64,000 nt of DNA. Origin: Fidelibacterota bacterium (GTDB lineage: Bacteria; Fidelibacterota; UBA8477; JABMPR01). The notes beneath the pieces are model-generated. The model searched no databases and was not told the origin of the DNA. It saw only the letters and a program-made list of their open reading frames with translations. Position 1 is the first letter of the stretch; each line of letters opens with the position of its first letter. A program made the translations under genes and the position numbers. Positions 23,930 through 33,003 of this stretch are shown here, piece by piece. Location of the stretch: assembly GCA_016844945.1 (NCBI GenBank), contig JAERTJ010000189.1, positions 1 through 64,000 of the forward strand, written 5' to 3'.

Positions 23930-24657
23930 TAAAATCCATCCGTTATCATAAGGTCAACCCTGATTACTCGTTCTCTGGGAAATTCTCGTCCCGAAGTAAC
24001 GGATTGATGGACCACAGTTTTTGGCAGCAAGTCTGAATTTTGAGTGGTTTGAACCTCACCCAGGGAGAACCCATTGAGTTCTAGTATCCTCGTCGCCTCG
24101 TCCAGACCCTTATTCAGTAAATCTGGCATTATTTTCTTCAAATTTCGCTTACCCAGACTCACAGTCAGAACAATGGAATCACCAGGTGCCACAGGCAAAC
24201 CAGCAGCAACCGATTGATCTATAACAACCGTCTTCTCGTATTGATCGGAGGAATCTGCAAGTGTCTCCACCAGAAATAGTCCGAGACGATCCAGAGCAAT
24301 TGTAGCCTGTCTTTCAGTAATGGCAATCAGATCAGGCATTTCCATTTTTGCAGGGGGTAGATTAATGGTGAGCTGAATTTTTCGATTCTCTTTCACCATC
24401 TGTCCGGCTTCTGGATATTGATCCATGATAAATCGGCTGGGAATATCACGTCTGAAAATGGTGTCCTTGATTGTCCATTCCAGTGAACGTTCATTCAGAA
24501 TTTGTGTGGCTTTTTGTAGATCGGTATGCGTGAGGCTGGGAACACGAATCTCATCGTTCCAGTTCACATAAAGAGGCAGGATGACATTGTTAAATGCCAG
24601 TGCAACCACGATTCCAATCACAGTAAAAATAACCAGATAGTCTCTTACAAATTTCAT
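23929..24657 (-). CDS. Single-pass membrane protein with three PASTA domains
   Basis: The 242 residues consist of an N-terminal helix (about 8-28) and three PASTA repeats (about 36-100, 104-172 and 173-241; each ends in a short valine/threonine-rich strand such as IVLTVSLGK). PASTA domains bind peptidoglycan or muropeptides and normally sit on PknB-type kinases or PBPs; neither is attached here. The topology puts the repeats in the periplasm. It lies between rsmB and rpe in the fmt operon, overlapping both by one to four bases. Its role is probably in wall sensing or synthesis (inference). Confidence 0.82.
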   Translation of the reverse strand: MKFVRDYLVIFTVIGIVVALAFNNVILPLYVNWNDEIRVPSLTHTDLQKATQILNERSLEWTIKDTIFRRDIPSRFIMDQYPEAGQMVKENRKIQLTINLPPAKMEMPDLIAITERQATIALDRLGLFLVETLADSSDQYEKTVVIDQSVAAGLPVAPGDSIVLTVSLGKRNLKKIMPDLLNKGLDEATRILELNGFSLGEVQTTQNSDLLPKTVVHQSVTSGREFPRERVIRVDLMITDGF

Positions 24658-25982
24658 TTTACTTTTCTAATCTTTACGGCAAACATTCCATCCATCCCGT
24701 GTTTCCATGGTAATGTAGACAATGCACCTCGTTCATCAACGTATGGTTTTAGAATTTGATCTTCAATCGCTTCAATCTCAGCATCTTTTAAGTCTTGCAT
24801 TACGGAATCGATCAGCTCCCAATTTTCTTCCGGCTCCAGGGTACAAGTCGCATACAAAATGAATCCGCCTGGAGTTAAATAGTTCCACGAATTACGGAGA
24901 ATTTTGGACTGTATACCTGTGAGTGAATCAGTATCAGTGATTTGACGTTTCCAACGGGCATCTGGTCGTCGACTCAAAACACCTGTCCCTGAACAGGGAA
25001 CATCCAGGAGTATTTTGTTAGCAATTGGCATGACATCTGTGGTGGCATCGAGCTGTTGGACTTCAACACCAGTTAGGTTTAGGCGTTGGATATTTTCTTT
25101 GACTTTTAACAATCGTGAATGACTCGCGTCACCTGCTATTATTTTGACAGAGGGGTCTGCTATTTCAGCTATGTATGCCATTTTTCCACCAGGTGCTGCG
25201 CAGGCATCAACAATTATATCCCCTTGATGTGGTGATATGAGTGATGCAACGATGCCAGCTGCCAGATCCTGTGCGGAAAACCAACCCCGATGAAATTCTT
25301 TGCTACTGAACAAACTTGCATTTGATTCTAAAGCGTAGAATGAGTCCAAAATTTTAGATTTCTCGAACTTGACATCCATGTGCTCAAGAAACGTTTCAAA
25401 CTCCTGACTCCCAACCTTCTGAACATTACGACGGATCCAGACCCCAGGTGCCGAGTTGTTGGTTTGGCACAGGGCAGTTATCTCAGCGGGTTCATATCGT
25501 TGGGACCACTTTTCCAGCAACCATTCGGGATGGGAATATTCAATAGATATCCTGCGCATATCATCATCAATTGATTCGAGGAGCTCTTTCAATTCAATTT
25601 TCTGAATTTTCCGGAGAACAGCATTTACCAACCCGCTTGCTCTTCTCTGTTTCACCTTTTTACTCAGATTAACTGTTTCATTGATGGCGGCATGTTCCTG
25701 AGTATGCATGTGTTTGAGTTGAAATGTCCCCATCCTCAACAGCGTTTTAATGGCGTGTTGTGCTTTATGGTAGCGCCCTTTGAATGCAGTCTGAATCATT
25801 CCATCCAGCTGAAGCTTCATCCGAGTCACCCCGTAAACCAACTCCATTGTCCATGCTTTTTCCTGAGGTGTGAGTCCACCCGAATTGAAGGCATTACCCA
25901 GCAGGTCATCGATATTCCGAGACGAATCCTTTTCGGCTGCTAGAAGTGTATTGTAAGCCAGTTCACGTGGTGAATTAGCCAA
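24654..25982 (-). CDS. rsmB: 16S rRNA m5C967 methyltransferase RsmB
   Basis: RsmB methylates C967 of 16S rRNA using S-adenosylmethionine. The 442 residues start with a NusB-like RNA-binding domain (about 1-140) and continue with the Rossmann methyltransferase domain: DACAAPGGKMAYIAE for SAM binding, LDVPCSGTGVLSRRPDARW with one conserved Cys and YATCTLEPEEN with the catalytic Cys. It overlaps fmt by eight bases and the PASTA gene by four. The fmt-rsmB order is the common bacterial arrangement. Confidence 0.93.
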   Translation of the reverse strand: MANSPRELAYNTLLAAEKDSSRNIDDLLGNAFNSGGLTPQEKAWTMELVYGVTRMKLQLDGMIQTAFKGRYHKAQHAIKTLLRMGTFQLKHMHTQEHAAINETVNLSKKVKQRRASGLVNAVLRKIQKIELKELLESIDDDMRRISIEYSHPEWLLEKWSQRYEPAEITALCQTNNSAPGVWIRRNVQKVGSQEFETFLEHMDVKFEKSKILDSFYALESNASLFSSKEFHRGWFSAQDLAAGIVASLISPHQGDIIVDACAAPGGKMAYIAEIADPSVKIIAGDASHSRLLKVKENIQRLNLTGVEVQQLDATTDVMPIANKILLDVPCSGTGVLSRRPDARWKRQITDTDSLTGIQSKILRNSWNYLTPGGFILYATCTLEPEENWELIDSVMQDLKDAEIEAIEDQILKPYVDERGALSTLPWKHGMDGMFAVKIRKVK

Positions 25983-26913
25983 GTGTGTCTCCCGGCTTCA
26001 AAGGGTTCCCACGGAGATAGGCAGAAACATCCATCTTCTTCTTACTCTCAGGTTGAACAATGTGAACTTCCAGGGCGTTCTGAGCACAAGCGATTGTAAA
26101 TGTGTTGTCCGAAACCTCAACAATAGATCCTGGAGACCCTTCTAAAGAAACGACCTGAGTTGATAGTATTTTTAAGAGTGTGCCTGACCGATAGGTAAAA
26201 GCGCCTGGACTTGGGGAGAATGCTCTCGTTCGATTGTGACACGCCTCTGCACCCTCATTAAAATCGAGCCGTCTGGTTTCTGAGGTTACTTTTGGGGCCG
26301 GTGTTGCTAATGCATTATCCTGCTCACCTGAGCTTAAATCACCAGCGCTTATACGATCTACCGTTTCAAGAACCAACTCTGCTCCCAGATTACATAACTT
26401 TTCATATAGTGTGTGAAGGTTGTCATCGTCATGTATTCTGACCTTAGACTGAAGGATGACATTACCAGTATCAACTCTACGCTTTAAAAAGAAAGTTGTT
26501 ACACCGGTTTCCTTATCACCGTTTAACAAAGCCCAATGAATGGGAGCGGCACCCCGATATCGAGGTAAAAGTGATGCATGGAGGTTGAATGATCCCAGAG
26601 CAGGGATAGAAAATATCTCCTCCGGTAGTATCCTGAAAGCAACCACAACGATCAGGTCAGGCGCTAATTCACTAAGGGTGTCGACAAAGTCTGGGTCTTT
26701 TAATTTTTCTGGTTGGAGAATGCGCAAATCAAGCTTCAGGGCTGTTGCTTTGACTGCTGATGGTCTTTTTTTCCTACCTCTTCCCTGCTGCTTATCTGGA
26801 ACAGTCACCACTGCTTGCACCTGATGCTGGCTTTTCTCAAGGGCTTCAAGTGCAGGGACAGCAAAGTCTGGCGTTCCCATGAAAACAATTTTTAACGGAG
26901 AAGTACTTTTCAT
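25975..26913 (-). CDS. fmt: Methionyl-tRNA formyltransferase
   Basis: Fmt formylates initiator Met-tRNA with 10-formyl-tetrahydrofolate. Of 312 residues the N-terminal Rossmann domain has IVFMGTPDFAVPALE and the catalytic block FNLHASLLPRYRGAAPIHWA with Asn/His; the C-terminal OB domain starts near 205. It is first of a long operon (fmt-rsmB-PASTA-rpe-lipid kinase-BatA-hflX-patatin) and follows def by 110 bases, the usual def-fmt pairing. Confidence 0.95.
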   Translation of the reverse strand: MKSTSPLKIVFMGTPDFAVPALEALEKSQHQVQAVVTVPDKQQGRGRKKRPSAVKATALKLDLRILQPEKLKDPDFVDTLSELAPDLIVVVAFRILPEEIFSIPALGSFNLHASLLPRYRGAAPIHWALLNGDKETGVTTFFLKRRVDTGNVILQSKVRIHDDDNLHTLYEKLCNLGAELVLETVDRISAGDLSSGEQDNALATPAPKVTSETRRLDFNEGAEACHNRTRAFSPSPGAFTYRSGTLLKILSTQVVSLEGSPGSIVEVSDNTFTIACAQNALEVHIVQPESKKKMDVSAYLRGNPLKPGDTLG

Positions 26914-27023
26914 GATATTCTCAGAATTTTAGATAAAGGACAGGAGGGGTTTTCATAATCCTGATTGATCACCTGACCATTTCTACGATTGAGTTGAAGT
27001 GGATAGAAACAGCCCCTGAGGAT

Positions 27024-27563
27024 CTATAATTGGAAATTTTCAGAAGCCTCGACTTCTATCTCCCCGCTGGCGATCTTCTTTAGTGTTTTCTTAATCAACG
27101 ATTTCTTTAGGGAACTTAAACGATCTACAAAAAGCGTCTTTTCCAAATGATCGTATTCATGTTGGATGACACGAGCCAGGAACCCATCGATTTCTTCGTC
27201 ATATGCATTCCCGTCTAAATCCTGATACGTTATCCGTATCGTCGTGGGGCGAGTCACGATCTCGTGGATGGTGGGAATGCTCAAGCAGCCTTCCTCATAT
27301 TCATCTTTCTCATCTCCGAAGGCTGTTATTTGGGGATTCACGAAAACACGTCGCCCTTCTGATTCATCCATGGGTGAGAGATCAACAATAAAGAGTCGCA
27401 GTGATTTATCGACTTGTGGTGCTGCCAGCCCAATACCCTCTGCGGCATACATGGTTTCAAACATATCTGAAATAAAGCTACGAAGTTCGTCATTTATTTC
27501 CGGTATTTCCTCCGTTGGTGTGCGGAGTACTTGTTTACCGTATGTTTGAATTTCTAACAGCAC
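27024..27563 (-). CDS. def: Peptide deformylase
   Basis: Def removes the formyl group from nascent N-formyl-methionine. Of 179 residues the three metal motifs are present: GIGLAAPQV (43-51), EGCLS (91-95, Cys93 ligand) and HEYDH (135-139, His ligands with catalytic Glu136). It starts at ATG 27563, three bases after the yajC stop, and leads on to fmt, its functional partner. The C-terminal tail is short and charged. Confidence 0.95.
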   Translation of the reverse strand: MLLEIQTYGKQVLRTPTEEIPEINDELRSFISDMFETMYAAEGIGLAAPQVDKSLRLFIVDLSPMDESEGRRVFVNPQITAFGDEKDEYEEGCLSIPTIHEIVTRPTTIRITYQDLDGNAYDEEIDGFLARVIQHEYDHLEKTLFVDRLSSLKKSLIKKTLKKIASGEIEVEASENFQL

Positions 27564-27566
27564 GTA

Positions 27567-27878
27567 TTATTTCGTTTTCACCGTTGTCACTGCATGACGA
27601 CCAACGTGCAATTTTGTATCTGTAGCTGTTTTAATGAGCAGGATATCATTGTCTTTGATACCTTCAATTGTCCCGTGAATGCCACCAGATGTGACAATGT
27701 GGTCACCCTTTTTGAGCTCGGTACGCATTTTCTCAGCTTCTTTTTGACGTTTGGTCTGTGGTCGGATAAGTAAAAAGTAGAAAACACCGAACATCAGAAT
27801 AATTGGTAGAAAACTTAAAATTGGGTTGCCTGCTTCCCCGCCGGCGGGTGCTGCCATTAGCAAAATGTTTGCGATCAT
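27567..27878 (-). CDS. yajC: Preprotein translocase subunit YajC
   Basis: YajC is an accessory of the SecDF translocase. The 103 residues have a hydrophobic N-terminus with one helix (FLPIILMFGVFYFLLIRPQ, about 23-42), then KRQKEAEKMRTELKKGD and the YajC soluble domain (IVTSGGIHGTIEGIKDNDILL). The gene is first in yajC-def and has its own sigma-70-like promoter about 40 bases upstream. secD and secF are not in the window. Confidence 0.93.
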   Translation of the reverse strand: MIANILLMAAPAGGEAGNPILSFLPIILMFGVFYFLLIRPQTKRQKEAEKMRTELKKGDHIVTSGGIHGTIEGIKDNDILLIKTATDTKLHVGRHAVTTVKTK

Positions 27879-27917
27879 GATAAAGTTAAAACTCCTTAAA
27901 TAATTAAAAACCGCGCT

Positions 27918-27946
27918 AATCTAAACGGGTGGTAAGTTCATTCCAA
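27918..27946 (-). promoter_or_regulatory. Sigma-70-like promoter of yajC-def-fmt operon
   Basis: On the minus strand TTGGAA (27941-27946) and TAGATT (27918-27923) are 17 bases apart and are followed by the GC-rich AGCGCGG. The same CCGTTTAGATTA occurs in the rplM promoter, so both translation-linked operons probably share promoter type and growth-rate control (inference). Confidence 0.6.
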
Positions 27947-28038
27947 ACGGCTTCACTGAATCACTGAGTAAAACCGGGAGAAAGAATTGAAAGGGATTTC
28001 CGGAAATTAGTAGTCCAGGATAATGACAGGTTGATCGA

Positions 28039-28464
28039 TTAAAGGAGTTCAAGACACGCTTCCCACCATTCACTAAAAGATTTTGATTTCTTCACTATGG
28101 CATCAATACTGCAGTCCGCCGGAGCTACGGCTGTGGTTGTTTCTAATCTTTTGTAGCGCACATCCATTTCAACCCAGAGTGTTTCCAGGGGTGTAGATGC
28201 CTGGTTTGCCACAGCAGCTGCTGCACCAAAAGCAAAACCCAGATCCTCATTTTCGCTGTTGCGATGTCCTCGAATTCGGATCTTCAGTGTCCTGCCATAC
28301 ATAAAATCATCAACCACGTCTGTGGAAATGATTGTGGGGGCAGTTCTATTCCGGGCGAAATATTTTTCAACAGTGCTGGAGAGATGGCGATCATGTATTT
28401 GTGCGCTGAGACAAATGGGGATTAGTAATGTAAGGATTGTCATCCATTTAAGATTTAGGTTCAA
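28039..28464 (-). CDS. Exported protein of unknown function
   Basis: I do not recognise it. With TTG 28464 as start (GAAAGGG eight bases before) it has a good signal peptide, NLNLKWMTILTLLIPICLSA, then a mature domain of about 118 residues. A longer frame to 28545 adds a basic N-terminus without a good ribosome-binding site. The mature part has TLKIRIRGHRNSENEDLGFAF and LWVEMDVRYKRLETT, likely beta strands, and two Cys (ADCSID, WEACLELL) that may form a disulfide. It is a single gene between yajC and the divergent peroxiredoxin gene. Confidence 0.55.
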   Translation of the reverse strand: MNLNLKWMTILTLLIPICLSAQIHDRHLSSTVEKYFARNRTAPTIISTDVVDDFMYGRTLKIRIRGHRNSENEDLGFAFGAAAAVANQASTPLETLWVEMDVRYKRLETTTAVAPADCSIDAIVKKSKSFSEWWEACLELL

Positions 28465-28612
28465 CAGTCTGCCCTTTCTAAACGATATTTTTCCGAATAC
28501 AATAATGAAGCGATCGAGTTTAAATCCACAGAATATAATACCCAATACTATTTTTTGAGCCCTAGCCTCATTAGCTATTTTAATTGCGATGTATTTTATC
28601 CTAAATATTTAC

Positions 28613-28640
28613 TTGCAGCGGCATCGTTTGATTCTATATT
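28613..28640 (+). promoter_or_regulatory. Possible promoter of the peroxiredoxin gene
   Basis: TTGCAG (28613-28618) and TATATT (28635-28640) are 16 bases apart, 70 bases before the peroxiredoxin ATG. The -10 is near consensus and the -35 matches at three of six positions. No clear OxyR or PerR operator was recognised. Confidence 0.4.
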
Positions 28641-28712
28641 AACAGTAATGATTACTACTTAATAAAATAAACGGGGTGAACCCATAACAATTCTAACGGA
28701 GGAAATATTCAA

Positions 28713-29357
28713 ATGTTAGTTACGAAACCCGCACCAGATTTTAAAGCAACAGCCCTCATGGGCGACAACTCTTTCAAAGAAATCAGTTTGTCAGACTACA
28801 AAGGCAAGAAGGTCGTACTTTTCTTCTACCCTCTTGACTTCACATTTGTCTGTCCTACTGAAATCCTTGCATTCAACCATCGTCTAGCAGAGTTCGAGAA
28901 GCGAGGTGTTCAGGTCCTGGCTTGTTCAGTTGATTCCAAGTGGTCACACCTGGCCTGGAAGAACACTGATGTAAAGGCTGGCGGTATTGGACAGATCCAG
29001 TATCCAATTATTGCAGATATTGACAAGTCAATCGCCCGTGCCTATGATGTTCTCCAGGAAGCCACACCAGCGACTGTATTGACTGAGGAAGGTGACCAGG
29101 AAACAACTGTAGACGGTAGTGTTGCCCTCCGAGGTACTTTCCTCATTGATGAAGAAGGTATTGTATGGCATGCCACAATCAACAATGAGCCCCTGGGAAG
29201 AAACATTGACGAGACACTCCGTTACGTTGATGCATTGAGCTTCCACCAGGAGCACGGTGAAGTATGTCCTGCAGGCTGGGAAGATGGCAAGGAAGCTATG
29301 GCCGAGAGTCCAGAAGGTGTTTCCTCATTCCTCTCAAGCAATGCTGACTCACTCTAA
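28713..29357 (+). CDS. 2-Cys peroxiredoxin (AhpC/TSA family)
   Basis: It reduces hydrogen peroxide and organic peroxides in the cytoplasm. Of 214 residues the peroxidatic Cys is C47 in [13 protein letters not shown] and the resolving Cys is C185 in HGEVCPAGW. Between YDVLQ and [12 protein letters not shown] there is an insertion of about 20 residues rich in Thr/Glu relative to standard AhpC. A strong GGAGGA site lies before the ATG, and a terminator follows, so it is a monocistron. The electron donor (AhpF or thioredoxin) is not in the window. Confidence 0.92.
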   Translation: MLVTKPAPDFKATALMGDNSFKEISLSDYKGKKVVLFFYPLDFTFVCPTEILAFNHRLAEFEKRGVQVLACSVDSKWSHLAWKNTDVKAGGIGQIQYPIIADIDKSIARAYDVLQEATPATVLTEEGDQETTVDGSVALRGTFLIDEEGIVWHATINNEPLGRNIDETLRYVDALSFHQEHGEVCPAGWEDGKEAMAESPEGVSSFLSSNADSL

Positions 29358-29380
29358 ATAAAGACTAGTTCCACAAATAA

Positions 29381-29412
29381 AATAGCTCCGAGAATATCGG
29401 AGCTATTTTTTT
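29381..29412 (+). terminator. Intrinsic terminator of the peroxiredoxin gene
   Basis: AATAGCTCCGA (29381-29391) pairs fully with TCGGAGCTATT (29397-29407) around GAATA, and a run of seven T (29406-29412) follows. It is a textbook hairpin in the gap between the convergent peroxiredoxin and frr genes. Confidence 0.92.
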
Positions 29413-29431
29413 ATCAAGTTTTAAGAAAGTA

Positions 29432-29989
29432 TTAGACAGCCATAATGTCTTCTTCTTTGACCTTCACAGCTTCATCAATCTCTTTAATATGCTTATCCGT
29501 CATTTCCTGGACATTGGCAATTGCACGTTTCAGATTGTCCTCAGAAATTTCGTGATCCTTTTCAGCCTTCTTTAGATGGTCGTTGGCATCCCTGCGAACA
29601 TTTCTAATACCCACACGACCTTCTTCCGCAAGCTTATGCATATGTCGAATGAGTTCCTGGCGACGTTCATCGTTCAAGGCAGGAATAGGAATTCTGATAT
29701 TTACACCATCATTGGCGGGATTCAGACCTAAATCGGCAGCCATAATTGCCTTTTCAATTTCAGCCATAAGCTTTTTATCCCAGGGTTGTACAACAATCAA
29801 CCGTGGCTCAGGGACACTGAGGTTCGCCACCTGATTCAGAGGTGTAGGATTTCCATAATATGGTACTTTGATATGTTCAACCAGAGTTACAGATGCGCGA
29901 TTACTACGTAAACCGGTAAACTCATGTTTAACATGTTCAACGGACATTTGCATTCTATGATCAGTATCTTTAAATAATTCATTCAGCAT
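29432..29989 (-). CDS. frr: Ribosome recycling factor
   Basis: With EF-G this factor splits the post-termination ribosome. The start is ATG 29989, chosen because GGAGGA is ideally spaced and it gives the standard 185 residues (MLNELFKD...); the in-frame TTG 30001 would cover the ribosome-binding site. The conserved helix hairpin includes GLRSNRASVTLVEHIKVPYYG and VRRDANDHLKK. It is the last gene of the rplM-rpsI-rpsB-tsf-pyrH-frr operon and overlaps the pyrH stop by 11 bases. Confidence 0.95.
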   Translation of the reverse strand: MLNELFKDTDHRMQMSVEHVKHEFTGLRSNRASVTLVEHIKVPYYGNPTPLNQVANLSVPEPRLIVVQPWDKKLMAEIEKAIMAADLGLNPANDGVNIRIPIPALNDERRQELIRHMHKLAEEGRVGIRNVRRDANDHLKKAEKDHEISEDNLKRAIANVQEMTDKHIKEIDEAVKVKEEDIMAV

Positions 29990-30710
29990 GATTTCCTCCA
30001 ACTACAGATCCAATGGCAGCGCCTTGCATCACCTTTAATAAATTTCCTGGAATTTCCATATTAAAGACGTGAACCGCAAGATTATTTTCTCTACAAAGTG
30101 CAAAAGCGGTTTGGTCCATAACGCGTAAGTTTTTATTCATCACCTCATCATAGGTTAAACGGGGTAAAAAGGTTGCATCGGGATTTTTCTCAGGGTCAGC
30201 TGAATAAATGCCATCAACCCTGGTGCCTTTGATCAGAACATCTGCTTCAATTTCAACACCCCGCAAGGCAGCGGCTGTATCAGTTGTAAAAAATGGGTTC
30301 CCTGTTCCTGCCGCAAAGATGACCACCTTGCCAGCTGAAAGTTCCTGGATTGCCATTCGTTGTGAAAAAGGAGCCGCGATTTCATTCATTTCAATGGCTG
30401 AGAGTACTGTGGCAGGCATACCACGGCGTTTGATCGCATCACCCAGAGCTACAGCATTGATAACTGTGGCTAACATACCCATATGATCTGCGGCAACCCG
30501 ATTCATATCTTTGGCTTTTTCAGATAAACCGCGGAAAATGTTACCACCACCTATGACAATACCGACTTCCACACCAAGTTCAACAATCTTTTGAAGATCA
30601 GAAGTCATCTGGTCTAACACATGTGTATCAATAGAAAGAGCCGAATCACCTGCAAGCGATTCACCACTTAGTTTAAGGAGTATACGCTTGTAGATCGATC
30701 CGGCTGACAT
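29979..30710 (-). CDS. pyrH: UMP kinase
   Basis: PyrH phosphorylates UMP to UDP, an essential step in pyrimidine nucleotide synthesis. The 243 residues show the amino-acid-kinase fold: YKRILLKLSGESLAG at the ATP site, VIGGGNIFRG, a uridine-site ADVLIKGTRVDGIYSADP, and RVMDQTAFALCRENN near the C-terminus. It is likely hexameric and UTP-inhibited as in relatives. It sits between tsf and frr, the standard order. Confidence 0.95.
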   Translation of the reverse strand: MSAGSIYKRILLKLSGESLAGDSALSIDTHVLDQMTSDLQKIVELGVEVGIVIGGGNIFRGLSEKAKDMNRVAADHMGMLATVINAVALGDAIKRRGMPATVLSAIEMNEIAAPFSQRMAIQELSAGKVVIFAAGTGNPFFTTDTAAALRGVEIEADVLIKGTRVDGIYSADPEKNPDATFLPRLTYDEVMNKNLRVMDQTAFALCRENNLAVHVFNMEIPGNLLKVMQGAAIGSVVGGNHAE

Positions 30711-30735
30711 ATTTTTCCGCCTTTATTTGGTAGAA

Positions 30736-31347
30736 TTACTCTGCGCTGGCTAAGGTCTCTCCGACTGCGAAACGCTGGAAGCGAACCACGGACATATTTT
30801 CACCAAGAGAAGCAATGGTTTCATTCAGTAAGTCTTTGATAGTTTTCTCAGGATCCTTGACAAAGGACTGTTCCATCAAAACAACTTCTTTATAATATTT
30901 TTCCAGACGACCAGTTACAATTTTTTCTACGATGGCTTCGGGTTTGCCTTCATTCAGAGCCTGTACTTTGAAAATTTCTGACTCTTTTTCCAGTGATTCT
31001 GTTGAAACTTGTTCACGGTTAACAACATCCGGACCAGCAGCAGCTACATGCATGGCGATATTGTGACCCATTTCCTGGAATTGTTCAGTTTTGGCTACGA
31101 AATCAGTTTCACAGGCGATCTCAACCAATGCACCCAGTTTGCCACCCGCATGAATATAGCTGAAGACCAAACCTTCTTTGGTAGCCCGGCCAACTTTTTT
31201 AGCAGCCTTGGCAACACCTTTTTTACGAAGGATTTCAATTGCTTTTTCTACATTACCATCGGCTTCACTCAGAGCACTCTTGCACTCCATCATTCCGACA
31301 CCAGTTTTATCGCGCAGCTCTTTAACCGCAGCAGCTGTTATAGCCAT
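30736..31347 (-). CDS. tsf: Translation elongation factor Ts
   Basis: EF-Ts exchanges GDP for GTP on EF-Tu. Of 203 residues the N-terminal UBA-like domain reads VKELRDKTGVGMMECKSAL, with the family's TGVGMMECK, and the core has ACETDFVAKTEQF, which inserts into EF-Tu. The protein is of the shorter bacterial type with one core dimerisation module. The order rpsB-tsf-pyrH-frr is standard, with 32 bases after rpsB. Confidence 0.95.
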   Translation of the reverse strand: MAITAAAVKELRDKTGVGMMECKSALSEADGNVEKAIEILRKKGVAKAAKKVGRATKEGLVFSYIHAGGKLGALVEIACETDFVAKTEQFQEMGHNIAMHVAAAGPDVVNREQVSTESLEKESEIFKVQALNEGKPEAIVEKIVTGRLEKYYKEVVLMEQSFVKDPEKTIKDLLNETIASLGENMSVVRFQRFAVGETLASAE

Positions 31348-31379
31348 TCTACATATTCTCCAGGTTTAAAATTTTTGAT

Positions 31380-32096
31380 CTAAGCAGTAACTTCTTCAGT
31401 CTCTTTGACTGCAGAAATACCTTTGGCTTCCATGATTGCATCGGCCAGAGTACTCATAAGGAGCCGTACAGCCTGGATGGAGTCATCATTTGCCGGAATA
31501 GGAATATCGACTTTCCGAGGATCAGTATTGGTATCAACAATGGCAATGATAGGAATCTCCAAACGGAGGGCTTCAGCAATTGCAATCGTTTCTTTTTTCG
31601 CATCAACAACAATGACAACATCCGGTAGACGACGCATGTCTTTGATTCCACGATGCTGAGTCTGTAAACGATTACGTTCACGGGTACGCATGAGCAATTC
31701 TTTTTTGGTCAGAGTATCAGCAATACCGCTGGTCTCATCTTTTTCAAGCAAATGCAAACGCTTGATGGATTTCTTAATTGTCATGAAGTTTGTCAGCGTG
31801 CCGCCCAACCAGCGTTCCGTCACATGAAACATGCCACAGCGATCAGCTTCTTCCTCAACAACGGTTTTTGCAGCCTTTTTTGTAGCAACAAAGAGGATGG
31901 ATCCGCCTTTTTTAACGGTCGAACTTACCAGATCAACAGACTTATTTAACTGTTCAATGGTCTTATACAGATCAATGATGTGAACACCATTTTTCTGGGT
32001 GAAGATATATTCAGCCATATTTGGATCCCAATTGCTGGTCATATGACCGAAATGGGCTCCGGAAGCGAGTAAATCCTCTAGTGAAATATTACGCAT
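31380..32096 (-). CDS. rpsB: 30S ribosomal protein S2
   Basis: S2 binds the head-body hinge of the 30S subunit. The 238 residues include GAHFGHMTSNWDPNMAEYI at the start, RWLGGTLTNFMTIKKSI in the middle and IPIIAIVDTNTDP near the end, all family signatures. The C-terminal tail is short. It follows rpsI by 20 bases and precedes tsf. Confidence 0.96.
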   Translation of the reverse strand: MRNISLEDLLASGAHFGHMTSNWDPNMAEYIFTQKNGVHIIDLYKTIEQLNKSVDLVSSTVKKGGSILFVATKKAAKTVVEEEADRCGMFHVTERWLGGTLTNFMTIKKSIKRLHLLEKDETSGIADTLTKKELLMRTRERNRLQTQHRGIKDMRRLPDVVIVVDAKKETIAIAEALRLEIPIIAIVDTNTDPRKVDIPIPANDDSIQAVRLLMSTLADAIMEAKGISAVKETEEVTA

Positions 32097-32116
32097 TAAA
32101 ACTCCTGAAAAACTTT

Positions 32117-32512
32117 TTAACGTTTCGAGAACTGATATGCTTTACGAGCACCGGCCAAACCGTATTTCTTACGCTCTTTCTTACGAGCATCACGGGTAAG
32201 GAGTCCGGCTTTCTTAAGCACAGGTCGCAGTTCACTATTATCACCTTGCAAGGCACGGGAAATACCGTGACGGATTGCATAGGCCTGGCCAGACAAGCCA
32301 CCACCATTGACATTTACTGAAATGTCATAACGACCAGTGTTTTCAGTCAATTCAAGTGGCTCATGGACGATCATCCTCAGTGTTTTACGACCAAAATAAT
32401 CATTCAGTTCACGGCTATTTACTGTAATAACGCCTTTACCGGGTTGCATGTAAACGCGTGCAATTGAACGTTTCCTTTTTCCGGTGGCATAAAATTTTGT
32501 TGATGTACTCAT
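32117..32512 (-). CDS. rpsI: 30S ribosomal protein S9
   Basis: S9 lies in the head of the 30S subunit and its C-terminal tail reaches the P-site tRNA. The 131 residues have [19 protein letters not shown] at the start, [19 protein letters not shown] in the middle and the characteristic end RKAYQFSKR. It is preceded by rplM with a three-base gap, the near-universal pair. Confidence 0.97.
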   Translation of the reverse strand: MSTSTKFYATGKRKRSIARVYMQPGKGVITVNSRELNDYFGRKTLRMIVHEPLELTENTGRYDISVNVNGGGLSGQAYAIRHGISRALQGDNSELRPVLKKAGLLTRDARKKERKKYGLAGARKAYQFSKR

Positions 32513-32515
32513 GGA

Positions 32516-32947
32516 CTACCCTATCTCGAGCGGTTTGGGTTGTTGTGCTTCATGAGGATGAGAATCACCCGTATAAATTTTTAATTTCTTCATCTGAACG
32601 CGACCTAAGCGATTATGTGGTAACATCCCTTTAACTGAATGTTCCAGAATCCTCTCAGGATGTTTTTCACGCAACTGCTTTAAAGTGGTAAAGCGTGCTC
32701 CACCTGGATAGCCACTATGACGAAAATAAGTTTTTTGTTCTTCTTTATTTCCAGTGACACGAATTTTCTCTGCATTGATAACAACGATAAAATCACCGCT
32801 GTCTAAATGGGGAACAAATGTAGGTTTATGCTTTCCCCTCAGGATTTGAGCGATTGTGGTTGAGAGCCTACCCAGTGTCTTGTCAGTTGCATCAACAATC
32901 CACCAGTCTCGCTCGATCTCACTTGCTTTTACATTATACGTTTTCAA
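32516..32947 (-). CDS. rplM: 50S ribosomal protein L13
   Basis: L13 is an early assembly protein of the 50S subunit. The 143 residues include [20 protein letters not shown], the RGKHKP site and [21 protein letters not shown]. The start is TTG 32947 ([10 protein letters not shown]) with AAGGA seven bases before; an essential ribosomal gene starting with TTG shows that TTG is well used here. It is first in the operon; a promoter and a small hairpin lie upstream. Confidence 0.96.
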   Translation of the reverse strand: MKTYNVKASEIERDWWIVDATDKTLGRLSTTIAQILRGKHKPTFVPHLDSGDFIVVINAEKIRVTGNKEEQKTYFRHSGYPGGARFTTLKQLREKHPERILEHSVKGMLPHNRLGRVQMKKLKIYTGDSHPHEAQQPKPLEIG

Positions 32948-32972
32948 TTCTATTCCTTCTCATTCTTGGTCT

Positions 32973-32990
32973 ATGACCATCTCCGGTCAT
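32973..32990 (-). promoter_or_regulatory. Leader hairpin before rplM
   Basis: In the minus-strand transcript ATGACC-GGAGAT-GGTCAT forms a perfect six-bp hairpin 26 bases before the rplM start and 14 bases downstream of the -10 box. Its loop holds GGAGAT. It may serve autoregulation by L13 or be a 5' stabiliser; it is not one of the leader structures I know by sequence. Confidence 0.35.
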
Positions 32991-33003
32991 AAAAAAGCGA
33001 CGT

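Noticed and set aside
27996-28007. ATTTCCGGAAAT 12-bp palindrome
   Set aside because: It lies downstream of the exported-protein gene without a promoter next to it; it is probably chance.
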